From Cantharellus purpuraceus (Eukaryota; Basidiomycota; Agaricomycetes; Cantharellales; Hydnaceae), in the NCBI GenBank assembly GCA_025174535.1, contig JALBUN010000011.1, positions 682,001-746,000 of the forward strand: 64,000 nt of DNA. Direction: 5' to 3'. Positions 33,213 to 44,044 of the stretch are shown here, piece after piece (within the stretch, counting starts at the first letter, position 1; the number at the start of each line of letters is the position of its first letter). The notes beneath the pieces were generated by a model. The model saw only the letters and a list, made by a program, of their open reading frames with translations. It ran no database searches and had not been told where the DNA came from. Both the position numbers and the translations under genes were made by a program.

Positions 33213-34493
33213 CCGTCTCCATCCGCCACTTTTTGGTTGGACAACCTTCCTTTCTCCGCCCCTCCTTGTACCACTAGTTGGGGCTTGATGCTCCAACTCT
33301 GGGGATCAAACCTCCCATTGATCCTACACCCTCCTTTCCAACCCTGACAACGATCGCAGGACCAAAGGCAGCGAGTTGGGCCGGTAGGCCACACACTCCA
33401 TGCCCACATCACAACACAAGTCGCAAATTATGCCAGGCCTGCCGAATGGTTCCATTGGAGCCAGAGCCTTGGGTGGTCCACTCCTTCTCGATGTGGCCTC
33501 CAAGTGTTCCCTCTCCTCCTCCTTATCCTGCTGTTTTGCCGCCACCTTCTCCATCTCGTGCTTTGAAGCTGGATCACCGACCTAGCAACATGCAGCTCCT
33601 TCTTACGGGTCGCCAACATGCAACTCTCCACCTTGCACCATATGACCCTCCAATCCGCCTCCTGCTTCTCTGTATCGGCACTCAGGTGCGCCTTCAATGA
33701 AAAGACCACAACATTGAGATTCTTCTTGGTGGTAGCAGCATAAAGCTCTGCTCTTTTGCGAGCCTCAACCACAGCTACCCAAGCCATCTCCTTGTAGCAA
33801 TTCGAGGTTGGATCTGGCTCTGCATCCGTCCCAACATCCACACCCACCTCGGGCTCCACATTTGTGTCGAGCCCCATATTGGCATTGGGATCCACTTCCA
33901 CCTCCACCCTCTCCGCCTCTGCTGCTTCATCTTCCTCAGCCACACCCACCACAAATAATGGCTGTGACCATGGACATAACGGCGAGTCCGCTGTAAGGAC
34001 AGTTGTCAGATGGGTTGACTCCATCCACGTAATGGAGATGATGGCGACTTCTGGGGTCCCTGGCCGTATGGGCACGCTCGGACTTCCTGGGTGGCTGGTC
34101 TTCCCTGCCCCGGTCACCTCCTCCTCTACCTCCATGGCAGCTTCTAGCTCATGTGCCTGCTCCTCCACTTCCTTCAGTCTTGTGGCCTCCATCGCGGCCG
34201 CAAGTTCCTTGACCCTGTGGGCCCTCTCAGCTTTTGCTTCCTCCTCCTTCCTTCTCCATTCTGTCTCTGCCGCCTCCTTCCATCTCTGCTCCTGCTCCTC
34301 CTCCTTCCATCTCCACTCCTCCTCCTCCTCCTTCCGTCTCCGCTCCTCCTCCTCCTTCTGTCTCCATTCTGCCTCCTCCTCCTTCTGTCTCTGTTCTGCC
34401 TCCTCCTCCTCTTTCTGTCTCCACTCCTCTTCCTCTTCCTTCCATCAGGCCAAGAGCAACTGCTCAAGCTCAGCCACACTCATGCTTGCCAAA
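33213..34493 (-). pseudogene. Antisense ORF of family A, copy 2 (C-terminus lost, frames broken)
   Basis: It starts at 34493 (MSVAELEQLLLA) and is stopped at once by TGA where copy 1 has CGA (Arg). It then follows the same order: Lys/Glu-rich repeat (about 34440-34230), helix (ATRLKEVEEQAHELEAAMEV), acidic part, a helical block (AWVAVVEARKRAELYAATTK) missing from copy 1, and the cysteine motif CDLCCDVGMEC. It ends at the C LTR at 33213, before the basic and acidic tail. It shares with copy 1 the one-base change that shifts the frame after the first cysteine set. TATA at 34535-34545. Confidence 0.65.
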
Positions 34494-34648
34494 GGGTTTG
34501 ACATCATTGGGGATAAGACCTCAATCATGCCCCTCCTTTTATATGTCTCCAGACCCCCAGTATAACTCCAACTGCACCCAACCGTCTCACCTATTCAATC
34601 CACAGACATGAGGCCTCAGAGGCTCAGCCTTAAATGGAGAGATACTGT

Positions 34649-35887
34649 TATGACTATATTCATTAACGCCCAGATCCCTGTCCAATCCACTCAGATCCCC
34701 ATGCATATGAAATCTATACTCCATTTGGAAACTGTCACATCTCCATTTACCTGTCCAATTGTCACTGCTGATTCCACCCATCCGTCTCTGGTTCTGATTG
34801 ATGCATCAACATCACCATAGGAACCTGGACATCCGTCCCTGTCGGACTCAGACATACTCATGTAAGGCCGTTGGCCTCAGAGACCCATCCCCAGAGTAAT
34901 TATTATTAGATTTCAAATATGTATTTAAGTTGCCCAACTGGGGACTTCATTCCCCAGTTCAAATATCGAATCACACCTAGTTCCTAAGTCCAATCCTAAC
35001 TCTCTAAGTTGTACTCCGTCTCCAAAACCTCGGACACCGGTATTAGTGAGGGTGCAGCACATAAGCTGAAGCCAAGTCCGTTTGGACCCCCACTGTTGAA
35101 AATTTCACCTTGCTGGGGAGGTGTAGAGAGTAGATTTCGAATAATGACAGAGGGAGTGATGGGAACTGGGTGTATGCATAGTTGAATTGAAGATATATCT
35201 TGGGAATATCCTCGTACGAAATTTGATGAGATTTGGTGTAGTCCTCGTCTAGATATTGACAATTTGAGCAGGGATCAGGAGCAGATGACTCGAACGAGAG
35301 TAAATGCTTAATAGAAAATCAACCAGTGGAACTTAGGCTTCGCAAACTGAGATTCAAATAGATGTTGCAATACTTTAGAAGAGTATGCAAAGGCTTGAAG
35401 AAATTCGAGTTTGTTCTGGAGTTATTCCAGAAACGGGTAGTTCAGACACAGTCAACAAAAACAAGTGAGAGTAAATTCTCTGGTCTGTTTCATATCTAGC
35501 TAAGCGTGTTTTATACAAGATATGTGTCTTTAGAACATGTGATAAAAGTCCTGAATCATTTGAAACATGGGAAAGAAACTTGTGATAAAAACGAAATGGG
35601 GGTGGAGCCAATAGGGGAAAAATGATGAAATAAAATATAAAAGCAATATAGGAGAATGATCTGATGGGTGTGGAGCTTACAGGGGCTTCTCCTCTTCCCT
35701 CCTAACCATTTCCCTTCGCTTTCCTACCTCCCCCTCAACCTCCTGAGCCTCCTATGTGCTCCTGTTCCCCCTCTCTCCTAACCCCTTTCTCCCATAATCA
35801 ACACCCACGACATACCCCGACTCCTTCTCCAACTCCGACCAAACCTCTGACCCAATCTCCGACCCCAATCGGACCTAGTGCATAACA
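34649..35887 (+). mobile_element. Family A 3' LTR, copy 2, interrupted by a B LTR
   Basis: It begins TGTTATGACTATATTC after the purine tract AAATGGAGAGATAC and ends CTAGTGCATAACA at 35887. The B LTR at 35094-35803 is inside. The right flank is reverse family E leader sequence, so the whole A element had inserted in an E element. Confidence 0.9.
35094..35803 (+). mobile_element. Solo LTR of family B, target duplication CCCAC
   Basis: This 710-bp unit runs TGTTGAAAATTTC...CATAATCAACA and is flanked by CCCAC at 35089-35093 and 35804-35808. Excision restores the A LTR. It matches the copy at 2202-2946. Confidence 0.95.
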
Positions 35888-36447
35888 GTTTCACGCTGCT
35901 CTGTGCTGCACAATTCCCTAGTAGAAGTATTGCAGTATTGCTACTTCTACTTGTGCTCATATATTGAGCATGTTCCTGTCCTTTAGGAATGTTGGAGACA
36001 GTGGATGACTGTCTCCTCCTTTCTTCTCTAATCAAAGAACCACTCAATGAAGGGTTCTTGTTTGACAGGTGATCTATTGTGCAATCATCTGTGTGGTCTC
36101 GTGATCATGGCGACTCTCTTCTAGAGTCTTCCTTACAAGAAGTCCCTGCAACTTCTCTAGGGTCTAGCTCCCCTTCCTGAGAGCTTCTGCTGCTGGCTAC
36201 ATGCCACCATTTATCATTTATGATGTCCTGTGTGCTGCCAGCATGACTCACTCTACTGTGAGTCATCATTATGATGACTCCTTTCTTTCTTCTATCTTTG
36301 TAGGCGAACTAAGTTAGTCAACTAGTTGCTCACTTATATAAGCGACTGGGGGGGTCTGTACACCAGCAACAGCTGGTTTTCTAGTATTGACTAGAAAACT
36401 TCAATAATGAGGAAGAATCAATTGATTCTTCCTTAAGTTCAAAAAAG
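35888..36447 (-). repeat. Family E leader/gag start, third fragment
   Basis: It matches the beginning of the E internal region (22746-23300 and, in the same orientation, 21860-22392), including the paired repeats around ATGATGACTC and CTAGTATTGACTAGAAAAC. The LTR at 36448 is its 5' LTR; the rest of the element is lost beyond the A LTR. Confidence 0.85.
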
Positions 36448-36715
36448 TGTTAATGGGTGTCTTAGTTCAAACCATTGCACAGAACTCAACCTAGTGTATT
36501 GGTTGGGCGATGTGTTGTACAGTCTGGTAGTTACTAAGTTCTATCTACTATATGTGGACCCACATGTGTACTGGGTCCACTGGCTTACATAATAACTATA
36601 CATATGCACCCTATGGGTGCATATATCTACCAAGAGGACAGCATTCCTTAATGGAATGCTGCATATATTAATTATACTTATATGTTATAGTAAGTAAGTA
36701 CCCTGGGTACTTACA
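36448..36715 (-). mobile_element. Family E LTR in reverse (5' LTR of the fragment at 35888)
   Basis: It begins TGTTAATGGGTG and ends GGTACTTACA. Its initial hairpin has extended to a 10-bp stem (GTAAGTACCC/GGGTACTTAC). Its right flank, CATCT, is inside the integrase C-terminal region of A copy 3. Confidence 0.88.
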
Positions 36716-37360
36716 CATCTGAACATCTCCATCCACCCTGAGAAGGAACTTGCCTCAACCAAAGCCCACCAATTTGTAACTGACCTTGACCAACTACACC
36801 AACATCTCTGAGAAGCCATCTCCAATGCCTAGAAACAATACCAAGTCTCTGCAGACCGATGCTGTACCCCGGCTCTGGACCTACAGATCAGAGACAAAGT
36901 ATTCATCAAGGCCAAACACTTCCAGACCACCCATCCATCAAAGAAACTCTCTGAGAAATACTTAGGTCCTTATGAGGTCATTGCTCAAGGTCCTTCACCA
37001 TCCAACTCCCTGACCACTTCCAAGCAGTTCACCCGGTCTTCCATATATCAATGCTTGAACCTGCTACTACAAACAAGATCCCCAGCTGCACCCATCTCCA
37101 CCCCCTCTGATCATCATTGAGGGAGATAAGAATATGAGATATCCAAGATCCTGGATTTGAAGATTGATTGTCAGTACAAGTACAAGCTCCAGTACCTAGT
37201 CAAATGGACTGGATATGAAAGCATGGATGAAGAGTCCTCATGGATCTCCATGTCCAAACTCAATCACACATCCAAATCCATCTCCAATTTCACTCTGCTT
37301 ATCCAGACAAACCTGGTCCTCTTACAAATCTTTAAGTTCTATCACTGACTCTGATCCTAT
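36716..37360 (+). pseudogene. Family A pol, copy 3: integrase C-terminus and chromodomain
   Basis: It reads NISIHPEKELAST, then stops at former Arg/Gln codons, then SEKYLGPYEVIA, and an intact chromodomain core (YEISKILDLKIDCQYKYKLQ, then YLVKWTGYESMDEESSW) to about 37345. Compared with copy 1 the same stretch shows CpG-to-TpG/CpA changes (CCGAACATCTCCGTCCACC against CTGAACATCTCCATCCACC). It preserves the bases deleted in the chromodomain of copy 1. Confidence 0.88.
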
Positions 37361-37526
37361 TGTTCCACATTTTATTACATTTCACAGAGAAGAACTACAA
37401 GTCTACCTGACCTCCAAAAACCTCACTCCAACCTGTTTTTCCTCCTTCAAATTTACAAGTCAAACTTCCACTATTCTTAAGTCCATTCCAAAACATTACA
37501 ATCATTTTCATTTTCGTTTTTATGAA

Positions 37527-39364
37527 TTATACATCACACTTCCTTTTTCTCTTCCCCTTTTCTACTTCAGCCTCTGCCTCCAACTCATTGTCACTCTCCA
37601 CATCCAACACCCAATCCTTTTCATCCCCCATGTCCGAATCCTCATCCAGGGGGGCCATGAATTTCTGCAGTTGACACAACTCAGTAGTCCATCGCCCCTC
37701 CAGAACCTCCTTCTGTTTCATCGTCTTCACCAAGTCCACTAATAAACCTTCCATCTGCTGGAGATGCTCTGACTGCATGTTGACCAGCCTGATAAGCTGG
37801 CCCACAGTACTGCTGGGTGCAGAGACACACCCCGTACCTGCACCGGTCATCGCTCCCTCCAATCTGACATCACTACCTCCAGCTGCCACAGCACCCGCCT
37901 CCATCTGCCGCCTTTTGGTCAGAAGACCCTCCAATTCCTTCTCTGCCCCTCCTTGTATCACTGGTTAGGGCTTGATGCTCCAACTTCAAGGATTGAACTT
38001 GCCATCAATCCTACACCTTCCTTTCCAACCCTGACAACAATCACAGGACCAAAGTCAGCAGGTTGGACCAGTGGGCCATACACACTCCATGCCCACATCA
38101 CAACACAAGTCACATATCATGTTGGGTCTGCCAAATGGCTCTGCCGGAGCCAGAACCTTGGGTGGTCCGCTCCTTTTTGATGTGGCCTCCAAGTTTTCCC
38201 TCCCCTCCTCCTTCTCCTGCTGCTCTGCTGCAGCCTTCTCCATCTCATACTTATGGAGCTTGATTGCTGACCTGGCAACATGCAACTCCTTTTTACAAGT
38301 CACTAGTAGGTGATCCTCTGCCTTATGCCATATGACCCTCCATTCCACCTCCCACTTCTCCGTATCAGCGCTCAGGTACACCTTCAACAAGAAGACTGTG
38401 ACCTCAAGGTTTTTCTCAGTAGTAGCAGCATATAGCTCCACCCATCTGCGAGCTTCAACCACGTCTACCCAGGCCATCTCCTCATAACGATTCAAGGTCA
38501 GGTCAGGCCCCATGTCCCAACATCCACACCCACCTTGGGCTCTGCATTTGTGTTGAGCTCCATGTCCACATCAGGGTCCACCTCCGCTTCCACCTTCTCC
38601 ACCTCTGCCATGTCATCTTCTTCAGCCACACCCACCGCAAACAACGGCTGTGGTTGCCAACACACTGGTGAGTCTGCCAGTGGAGCAGGTGTCAGACAGG
38701 TTGACTCCATCCATGTGACCAAGATAATGGTGACCTTGGGGGTCTGCACCCATATTGGCATGCTTGGACTCCCTGGTTGACTAGTTGCTTCCACCCCGGT
38801 CACCTCCTCCTCTACCTCCATGGCAGCCTCTAGCTCGTGCGCCTGTTCCTCCACTTCCTTCAGCCTCGTGGCCTCCATCACAGCCACAAGTTCCTTGACC
38901 TTGCATGCTCACTCTGCCTTTGCCTCTTCCTCCCTCTCCCTCTGCTCTGCTTCCTTCTCCTCCTTCTATCTCCATTCTGCCTCCTCCTCCTCCTTCCATC
39001 TCCATTCCACCACCACCTCCTCCTTCCATCTCCATTCTGTCTCTTCCTCCTCCTTCTATCTCTATTCTGTCTCCTCCTCCTCCTTCTGTCTCTGTTCCAC
39101 CGCCTCCTCCTCCTTCTGTCTCTATTCTGTCTCCTCCTCCTCCTTCCATCTCCATTCTGTCTCCTCCTCCTCCTTCTGTCTCTGTTCCACCGCCTCCTCC
39201 TCCTTCTGTCTCTATTCTGTCTCCTCCTCCTCCTTCCATCTCCATTCTGTCTCCTCCTCCTCTTTCCATCTTTGCTCCTCTGCCTCCTCCTCCTTCCACT
39301 TCCATTCCTCTTCCTCTTCTTTCTGTCAGGCCAGGAGCAACTGCTCAAGCTCAGCCACACTCAT
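37527..39364 (-). pseudogene. Antisense ORF of family A, copy 3 (longest copy, with stops)
   Basis: It starts MSVAELEQLLLA at 39364 and is stopped by TGA at the same former CGA codon as copy 2. It keeps the full order: repeat region (39310-38930), helix with KEVEEQAHELEAAMEV, acidic part, a block with DVVEARRWVELYAATTEKNL, and CDLCCDVGMECVWPTGPT. Here the frame continues from the first cysteine set to the second (CDCCQGWKGRC), interrupted only by a TGA. That shows the original spacing: two C-x2-C-x6-C sets about 12 residues apart, which fits a Zn2Cys6 cluster. It ends with a leucine-rich helix and acidic tail at 37527. TATA at 39415-39425. Confidence 0.65.
38930..39310. repeat. Polypurine/polypyrimidine minisatellite, 30-bp unit with 90-bp higher-order repeat
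   Basis: The plus strand is a run of CCTCCTCCTCCTTC-type pyrimidine units about 30 bp long; a three-unit block is repeated almost exactly at about 39060-39150 and 39150-39240. Each unit encodes about ten residues (Lys/Glu/Arg-rich) of the antisense ORF. Equivalent shorter arrays lie at 30890-31110 and 34240-34440. Confidence 0.85.
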
Positions 39365-39525
39365 ATTTGCAAAAGGATTCAACATCATTGAGGATAAGAC
39401 CTCAACATGCCCCTCCTTTTATATGACTCCAGACTCCCCAGTATTACTCCAACTATGCCCAACTGTCTCACCTATACAATCCACAGACCTGAGGCCTCAA
39501 GGGCTTGGCCTTAATGGAGAGATAC

Positions 39526-40053
39526 TGTTATGACTATATTCATTAATGCCCAGATCCCCATCCCATCCACTCAGATCCCCATGCACATGAAATCTATACT
39601 CCATTAGGAAACCATCACATCTCCATCAGTCCATCTGATCGTAACCATCAATCTCACTCATCTGCCTCTAGTTCTGATTGATGCATCAGCATCACCATAG
39701 GAACCTGGACACCCATCCCCATTGGACTCAGACATATTCATGTAAGGCCACCAGCCTTGGAGATCCATCACCAGAGTAATTATTATTAGATTTCAAATAT
39801 GTATTTAAGTCATGTTACTGGGGACTTCATTCCCCAGTTCAAATATCAAATCATGCCTAGCTCCTAAGTCTGATCTGAACTATCTAAGTCGTACTCCATC
39901 TCTGAAATCTCAGACACAGGTATCAGTGAGAGTGCAGCACATAAGCTGAAGCCAAGTCTGTTCTGACCCCCACAACACACCCTGACCCCTACTCCAACTC
40001 TGACCCAAACTCCAATCCAGGTTCCAACCCCCCATTGGACCTAGTGCATAACA
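39526..40053 (+). mobile_element. Family A 3' LTR, copy 3
   Basis: It runs TGTTATGACTATATTC...CTAGTGCATAACA and follows the tract TTAATGGAGAGATAC. The right flank ACCAC at 40054 cannot be matched to a left partner, because the 5' part of the element is missing. Confidence 0.92.
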
Positions 40054-40473
40054 ACCACACCCCATGTCCTGGCTACCCAAACCTGGCTGGCACTAGGGTC
40101 CACAAGAAGAACTGAGGAGACTGGTTGAGTCAACTTCAAGGGGCAGGAGTGCTGAGATGCACCCAGCAAGGCTCTGTGGCCCATAATGGTGGACTGGATG
40201 TCAAGGGCATGCTCTGTGGGCTCTACCTGCAGGGGACAAGGGTGAGCAGTGAGTATATACTATATATATCACCATGATTCATCTGTATCATCCCTCAGTA
40301 TCATCCCTCAGTAGAGCCTGCATTCAAAAAGGACTCAGGATGAGTGATCAATGTATTTTGGAAGGGAGTCTTCCTGAAGCCAATAATAGAGATGATGAAG
40401 AGCAGGATGAAGGCATTGATGGTGTGAGGTGGGGAAAGGATGAGGTGCTTGTGATAGCATTCACACTTTTACT
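40054..40473. other. Unrecognised CpG-poor sequence
   Basis: There is no CpG-rich gene-like stretch and no motif I can name. An open frame from 40274 runs into the MITE at 40477 and is not supported as a gene. It may be part of the same old element as 41045-41470, since the MITE separates them. Confidence 0.3.
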
Positions 40474-40476
40474 TAA

Positions 40477-41041
40477 GACGCTTGTTCGGAATCATGTCAG
40501 TATACAATATTCTGATGTATATGAGATATACATCAGAATTTCAATGATACATAAAGCCAGGGAGTTACAATTTGGATATCTTAAAAGATTTCAGATGTGT
40601 GAAATTTTCATAAATATAAACATATATTCTATATTTTAATAAACTTTAAAAGATAAGACATTTGGTTGAGATGAACATAACTGTTTACATGGATATAATA
40701 GGAATGTATGTATTAATATAACTGGTATTATATAGGGTATTTAGATATACAAATACCAGGTGGGGATTAAAGATGGTTCAAATTATGTTACAAGTATTGT
40801 ATAAGAAAGAATCAATGATATTTGGATGTTCCCTCAAGAGAGTTACCACCACTAAATGGGGAAAAAACAGTTATTTTTGAGAATTATGCCAAAATATCAA
40901 AATATGTTTTAATCTAGTATATTGTGTAAAATTTGAGAATCATGTTGAAATATGAAAATAAGTTTTAATCTAAGTGTGTTGTGTAAAATTTGAGGAAAAT
41001 AGGTTGTATATACATATTTGTTGTATTTCTGAACAAGCGTC
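40477..41041 (+). mobile_element. MITE copy 3, TSD TAA
   Basis: This 565-bp AT-rich unit runs GACGCTTGTTCGG...CTGAACAAGCGTC and is flanked by TAA at 40474-40476 and 41042-41044. It is the cleanest copy for the terminal inverted repeats. It is non-coding. Confidence 0.88.
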
Positions 41042-41044
41042 TAA

Positions 41045-41470
41045 GGTAATATGTGGTTGTCAACAAGGGACATGATTTCTGACTCTCAATCAATAACCAA
41101 TACCAAACCCTCACTTCAAAATGACTGGGATTTAGGTGACATCATCACAACTCTCAAGCAGCACCTCACATACATCTCTGACCCATGCAGGAAGCACATC
41201 TCATGTTGATGGGTTGGATGGCATCAAGGTCTGCCACTGGCTCTGTATCTGCATTCACATCATGGCATATGACACTGACAGAGATGGAGTTGCCACACAT
41301 AACATATCACAATACCTCCTACACCCCATCATCCACATCCACATGCAGGGCCTACAGTTGTGGCAGGGGCTTGTCACTTCATCTTGGTCTCTCACTCTGC
41401 AACCTGGGGATGCCCCTTCACCAGGCAGGATACAATGTTCAGTGGGTACACATGACTCAATGTGGCACTC
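41045..41470. other. Unrecognised CpG-poor sequence between MITE and solo A LTR
   Basis: Short frames only (for example 41185-41478); none resembles a known protein to me. It is continuous with 41993 after removal of the solo LTR. Confidence 0.3.
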
Positions 41471-41987
41471 TGTTATGACTATATTCATTAACATCCAGAT
41501 CCCTATCCGATCCACTCAGATCCCTGTGCATATGAAATCTATACTCCATTTGGAAACCGCCACATCTCCATCTACCTGTCCAATTGTCACCGCCGATTCC
41601 ACCCATCTGTCTCCAGTTCCAATTGATGCATCACCATCACCATAGGAACCCAGACATCCATCCCCATCAGACTCAGACATACTCATGTAAGGCCGTTGGC
41701 CTTGGAGACCCATCCCCAGAGTAATTATTATTAGATTTCAAAATATGTATTTAAGTTGCCTGACTGGGGACTTCATTCCCCAGTTTGAATATTGAATCAC
41801 GCCTAGTTCCTAAGTCCGATCCTAACTCTCTAAGTCATACTCCATCTCCGAAATCTCGGACACCGGTATTAGTGAGGGCGCAGCACATAAGCTGAAGCCA
41901 AGTCTGTTCCGACCCCCACGACGTACTCTGACTCTGACCCAACCTCCAACCCAATCTCCAACCCCCAATCGGACCTAGTGTGTAACA
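41471..41987 (+). mobile_element. Solo LTR of family A, target duplication CACTC
   Basis: This 517-bp unit runs TGTTATGACTATATTC...TAGTGTGTAACA and is flanked by CACTC at 41466-41470 and 41988-41992. Confidence 0.95.
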
Positions 41988-41992
41988 CACTC

Positions 41993-43440
41993 ACATGGGC
42001 GTTCTATTCATATTCCTGCAATCAATCTAAGACAATGGGTTTTATTTGTCTCAATGCACCACCAATGCAGTACATGGTCTGGCAGCTATGGTAGACATCT
42101 CAGATGGGGGTCAGAGGCTCCAGAGTGGCTGGCCTTGGTGGCAGCAGTGGGATGGCAACGACAAAACAGGAATCAGTTGCAAAGCAATGCAGAGGAGTAT
42201 TGGGGCTATATGGCATGTGTCCACTTGCATTGTTCTTGCTTTTGTCATGATGATGAGTATTTCCAGTAGACATGCAAGTCCCACCACTTCTAACCATCCT
42301 TAAGACCTTGCACTTGTCCTCAATGCTCAGGACATCAGTGCTTTTGACTCCTGCCCAATATCTAGCAACTAACACATGAACTCTAAATGCATACATATTG
42401 AGGTTGGCAGATTTCTACATTGAGCTGATTCAACCCAAAAGCATTGCCACTAAACATATGCTCCCCAAACCCAAAGCCAATAATGACAGGCCCTCTTCCT
42501 CAACACAACAAACTAGTCACCTTATGGTGGCAATACAGATGCAAACAACACAGACAGCCTAAACCAGGCTGCATGAGCTCCGGACATCATGGATTCAAAT
42601 CCCATGATGAAGAGCACAAAAGTGGCACCTCTGTGTTGGAGAACACTGCAATTTCTCGCAGCTTTTGCATGTGCATGTTGCAAGCCTGTATGATATGTGA
42701 GCAACACCTATGGCTGTTCTGAGCATCATGTTAAAGGTCAGAGAGTCTCAGATGACAGGTGCTGAAATGCACCAAGGCACAACTTCTGTGATGTGGCTCA
42801 GACAAGTGGGAGTTCTGTTGGTCTATGTGGCTACTATGGATGGGGACAGTGTGGTGAGGGAGGCATCTGAGTTGATGGAGCAGCACAAGGAAGCTTTTCT
42901 GGGATTTCACTGTATGTAATTTAACATTACATCTATGAAATAATGATCTAGGATGAATACATTGGTAATAATGCATATGTCAATGTCAACAATGTGCCAC
43001 CTTCAGATGAATTGGGAGATGCACATGATTCTGCAAGTCAATAGTGATCCAGTGACTCTCACCAGTGGCTGTTTGATAGGGGATCTCAGAGCAGTGGGAT
43101 GAAGCATGCCCTCTGTGCATGCAGCCATCCTTTGCACACTGCAAGGTATAGGAGGAATATGCCACACTGGGCCCACAAAGCTGGGTCTTGATATTGACAC
43201 ATGGCTGATGGAGGGGACAAGAATAAGCAATAGGGAGGTGGGGTCAGGTTGTCAGTGCATGGAGACAGGTGGAGGGTGGTGTGGCGGCTCTGGGTCATGA
43301 ATGCATAAATATGGTGTATCTATTGGAAGTAAGGCATTGAGTCTGGAGGAATGAAGCCATGGGTGGGAGAGGAGGGCACAAGAAGGGCAAGGGGGAGGAT
43401 GGGATCGGTTCAAACAGAAGATGCAATGCCCAACTCTTGT
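41993..43440. other. Unrecognised CpG-poor region, probably an old unclassified element
   Basis: About 1.4 kb with many TG/CA dinucleotides, few CpGs and only short overlapping frames. I cannot place it in any element class. From about 43440 the composition changes to that of the gene region. Confidence 0.35.
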
Positions 43441-44044
43441 GATGATGTTGAGCCTGAGGATGACATCCTAGCTCACGGACACTATCACACATCCATCCCA
43501 CTGCTAGTCTCAGTTCAACTCTTCGAGCCACCCAACTGGCTTACAGGCACTATTTGCAGGTGTATCCCCCAAGGACAGCCGGTCTCTCTTCGACAAGCTG
43601 AGCTCATCAGATATGTAACCAACTCAGACCTCGTCTGTCCACTGTTGAGAACGACAGATGACTCATAGCGAGCCCATCGCCTTGGTCATACATAATACCG
43701 GCTACCTTCTAGTGATAACCCTTCTTACCAAAGATTTAGCTTTCGTTTCGTATATGAGTGCACTTTTTCAGCATGCCAGTTTGCGAAAGGTACTTTGCGT
43801 GCCTCAAGGTGCATGAAGGTATATAAATATTCAAAGCTTTGGTAACCGCCGCGGGAGTCGGCCATCCCCCCTTCATTTAGGATATCGGTCTTACAGTTAG
43901 AGCCACGGTTCTAAATCTGACAGCTGAAACAGTTGCTATTTTTAGGACTCATTATTTAGGATTTTAGGACTACGGATAGTCATCCATTTTGATCAGGTGA
44001 TCGTGCGAATGCATTACGACTTGACGCATTGACTACCGCAGACA
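43441..44044. other. Boundary and upstream region of the F-box gene
   Basis: CpG content returns to normal here. An open frame (43351-43668) crosses the boundary and is not convincing. The stretch 43680-44044 is likely promoter and 5' UTR; a possible TATA element (TATATAAATA) lies near 43830, about 210 bp upstream of the start codon. Confidence 0.35.

Noticed and set aside
40274..40639. 121-codon frame
   Set aside because: It runs straight into the MITE at 40477, so its 3' half is transposon sequence.
43351..43668. 105-codon frame crossing the compartment boundary
   Set aside because: Composition changes inside the frame, and no domain or start context supports it.
43880..43925. GGTTCTAAATC resembling a tRNA B box
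   Set aside because: No A box at the right distance and no cloverleaf.
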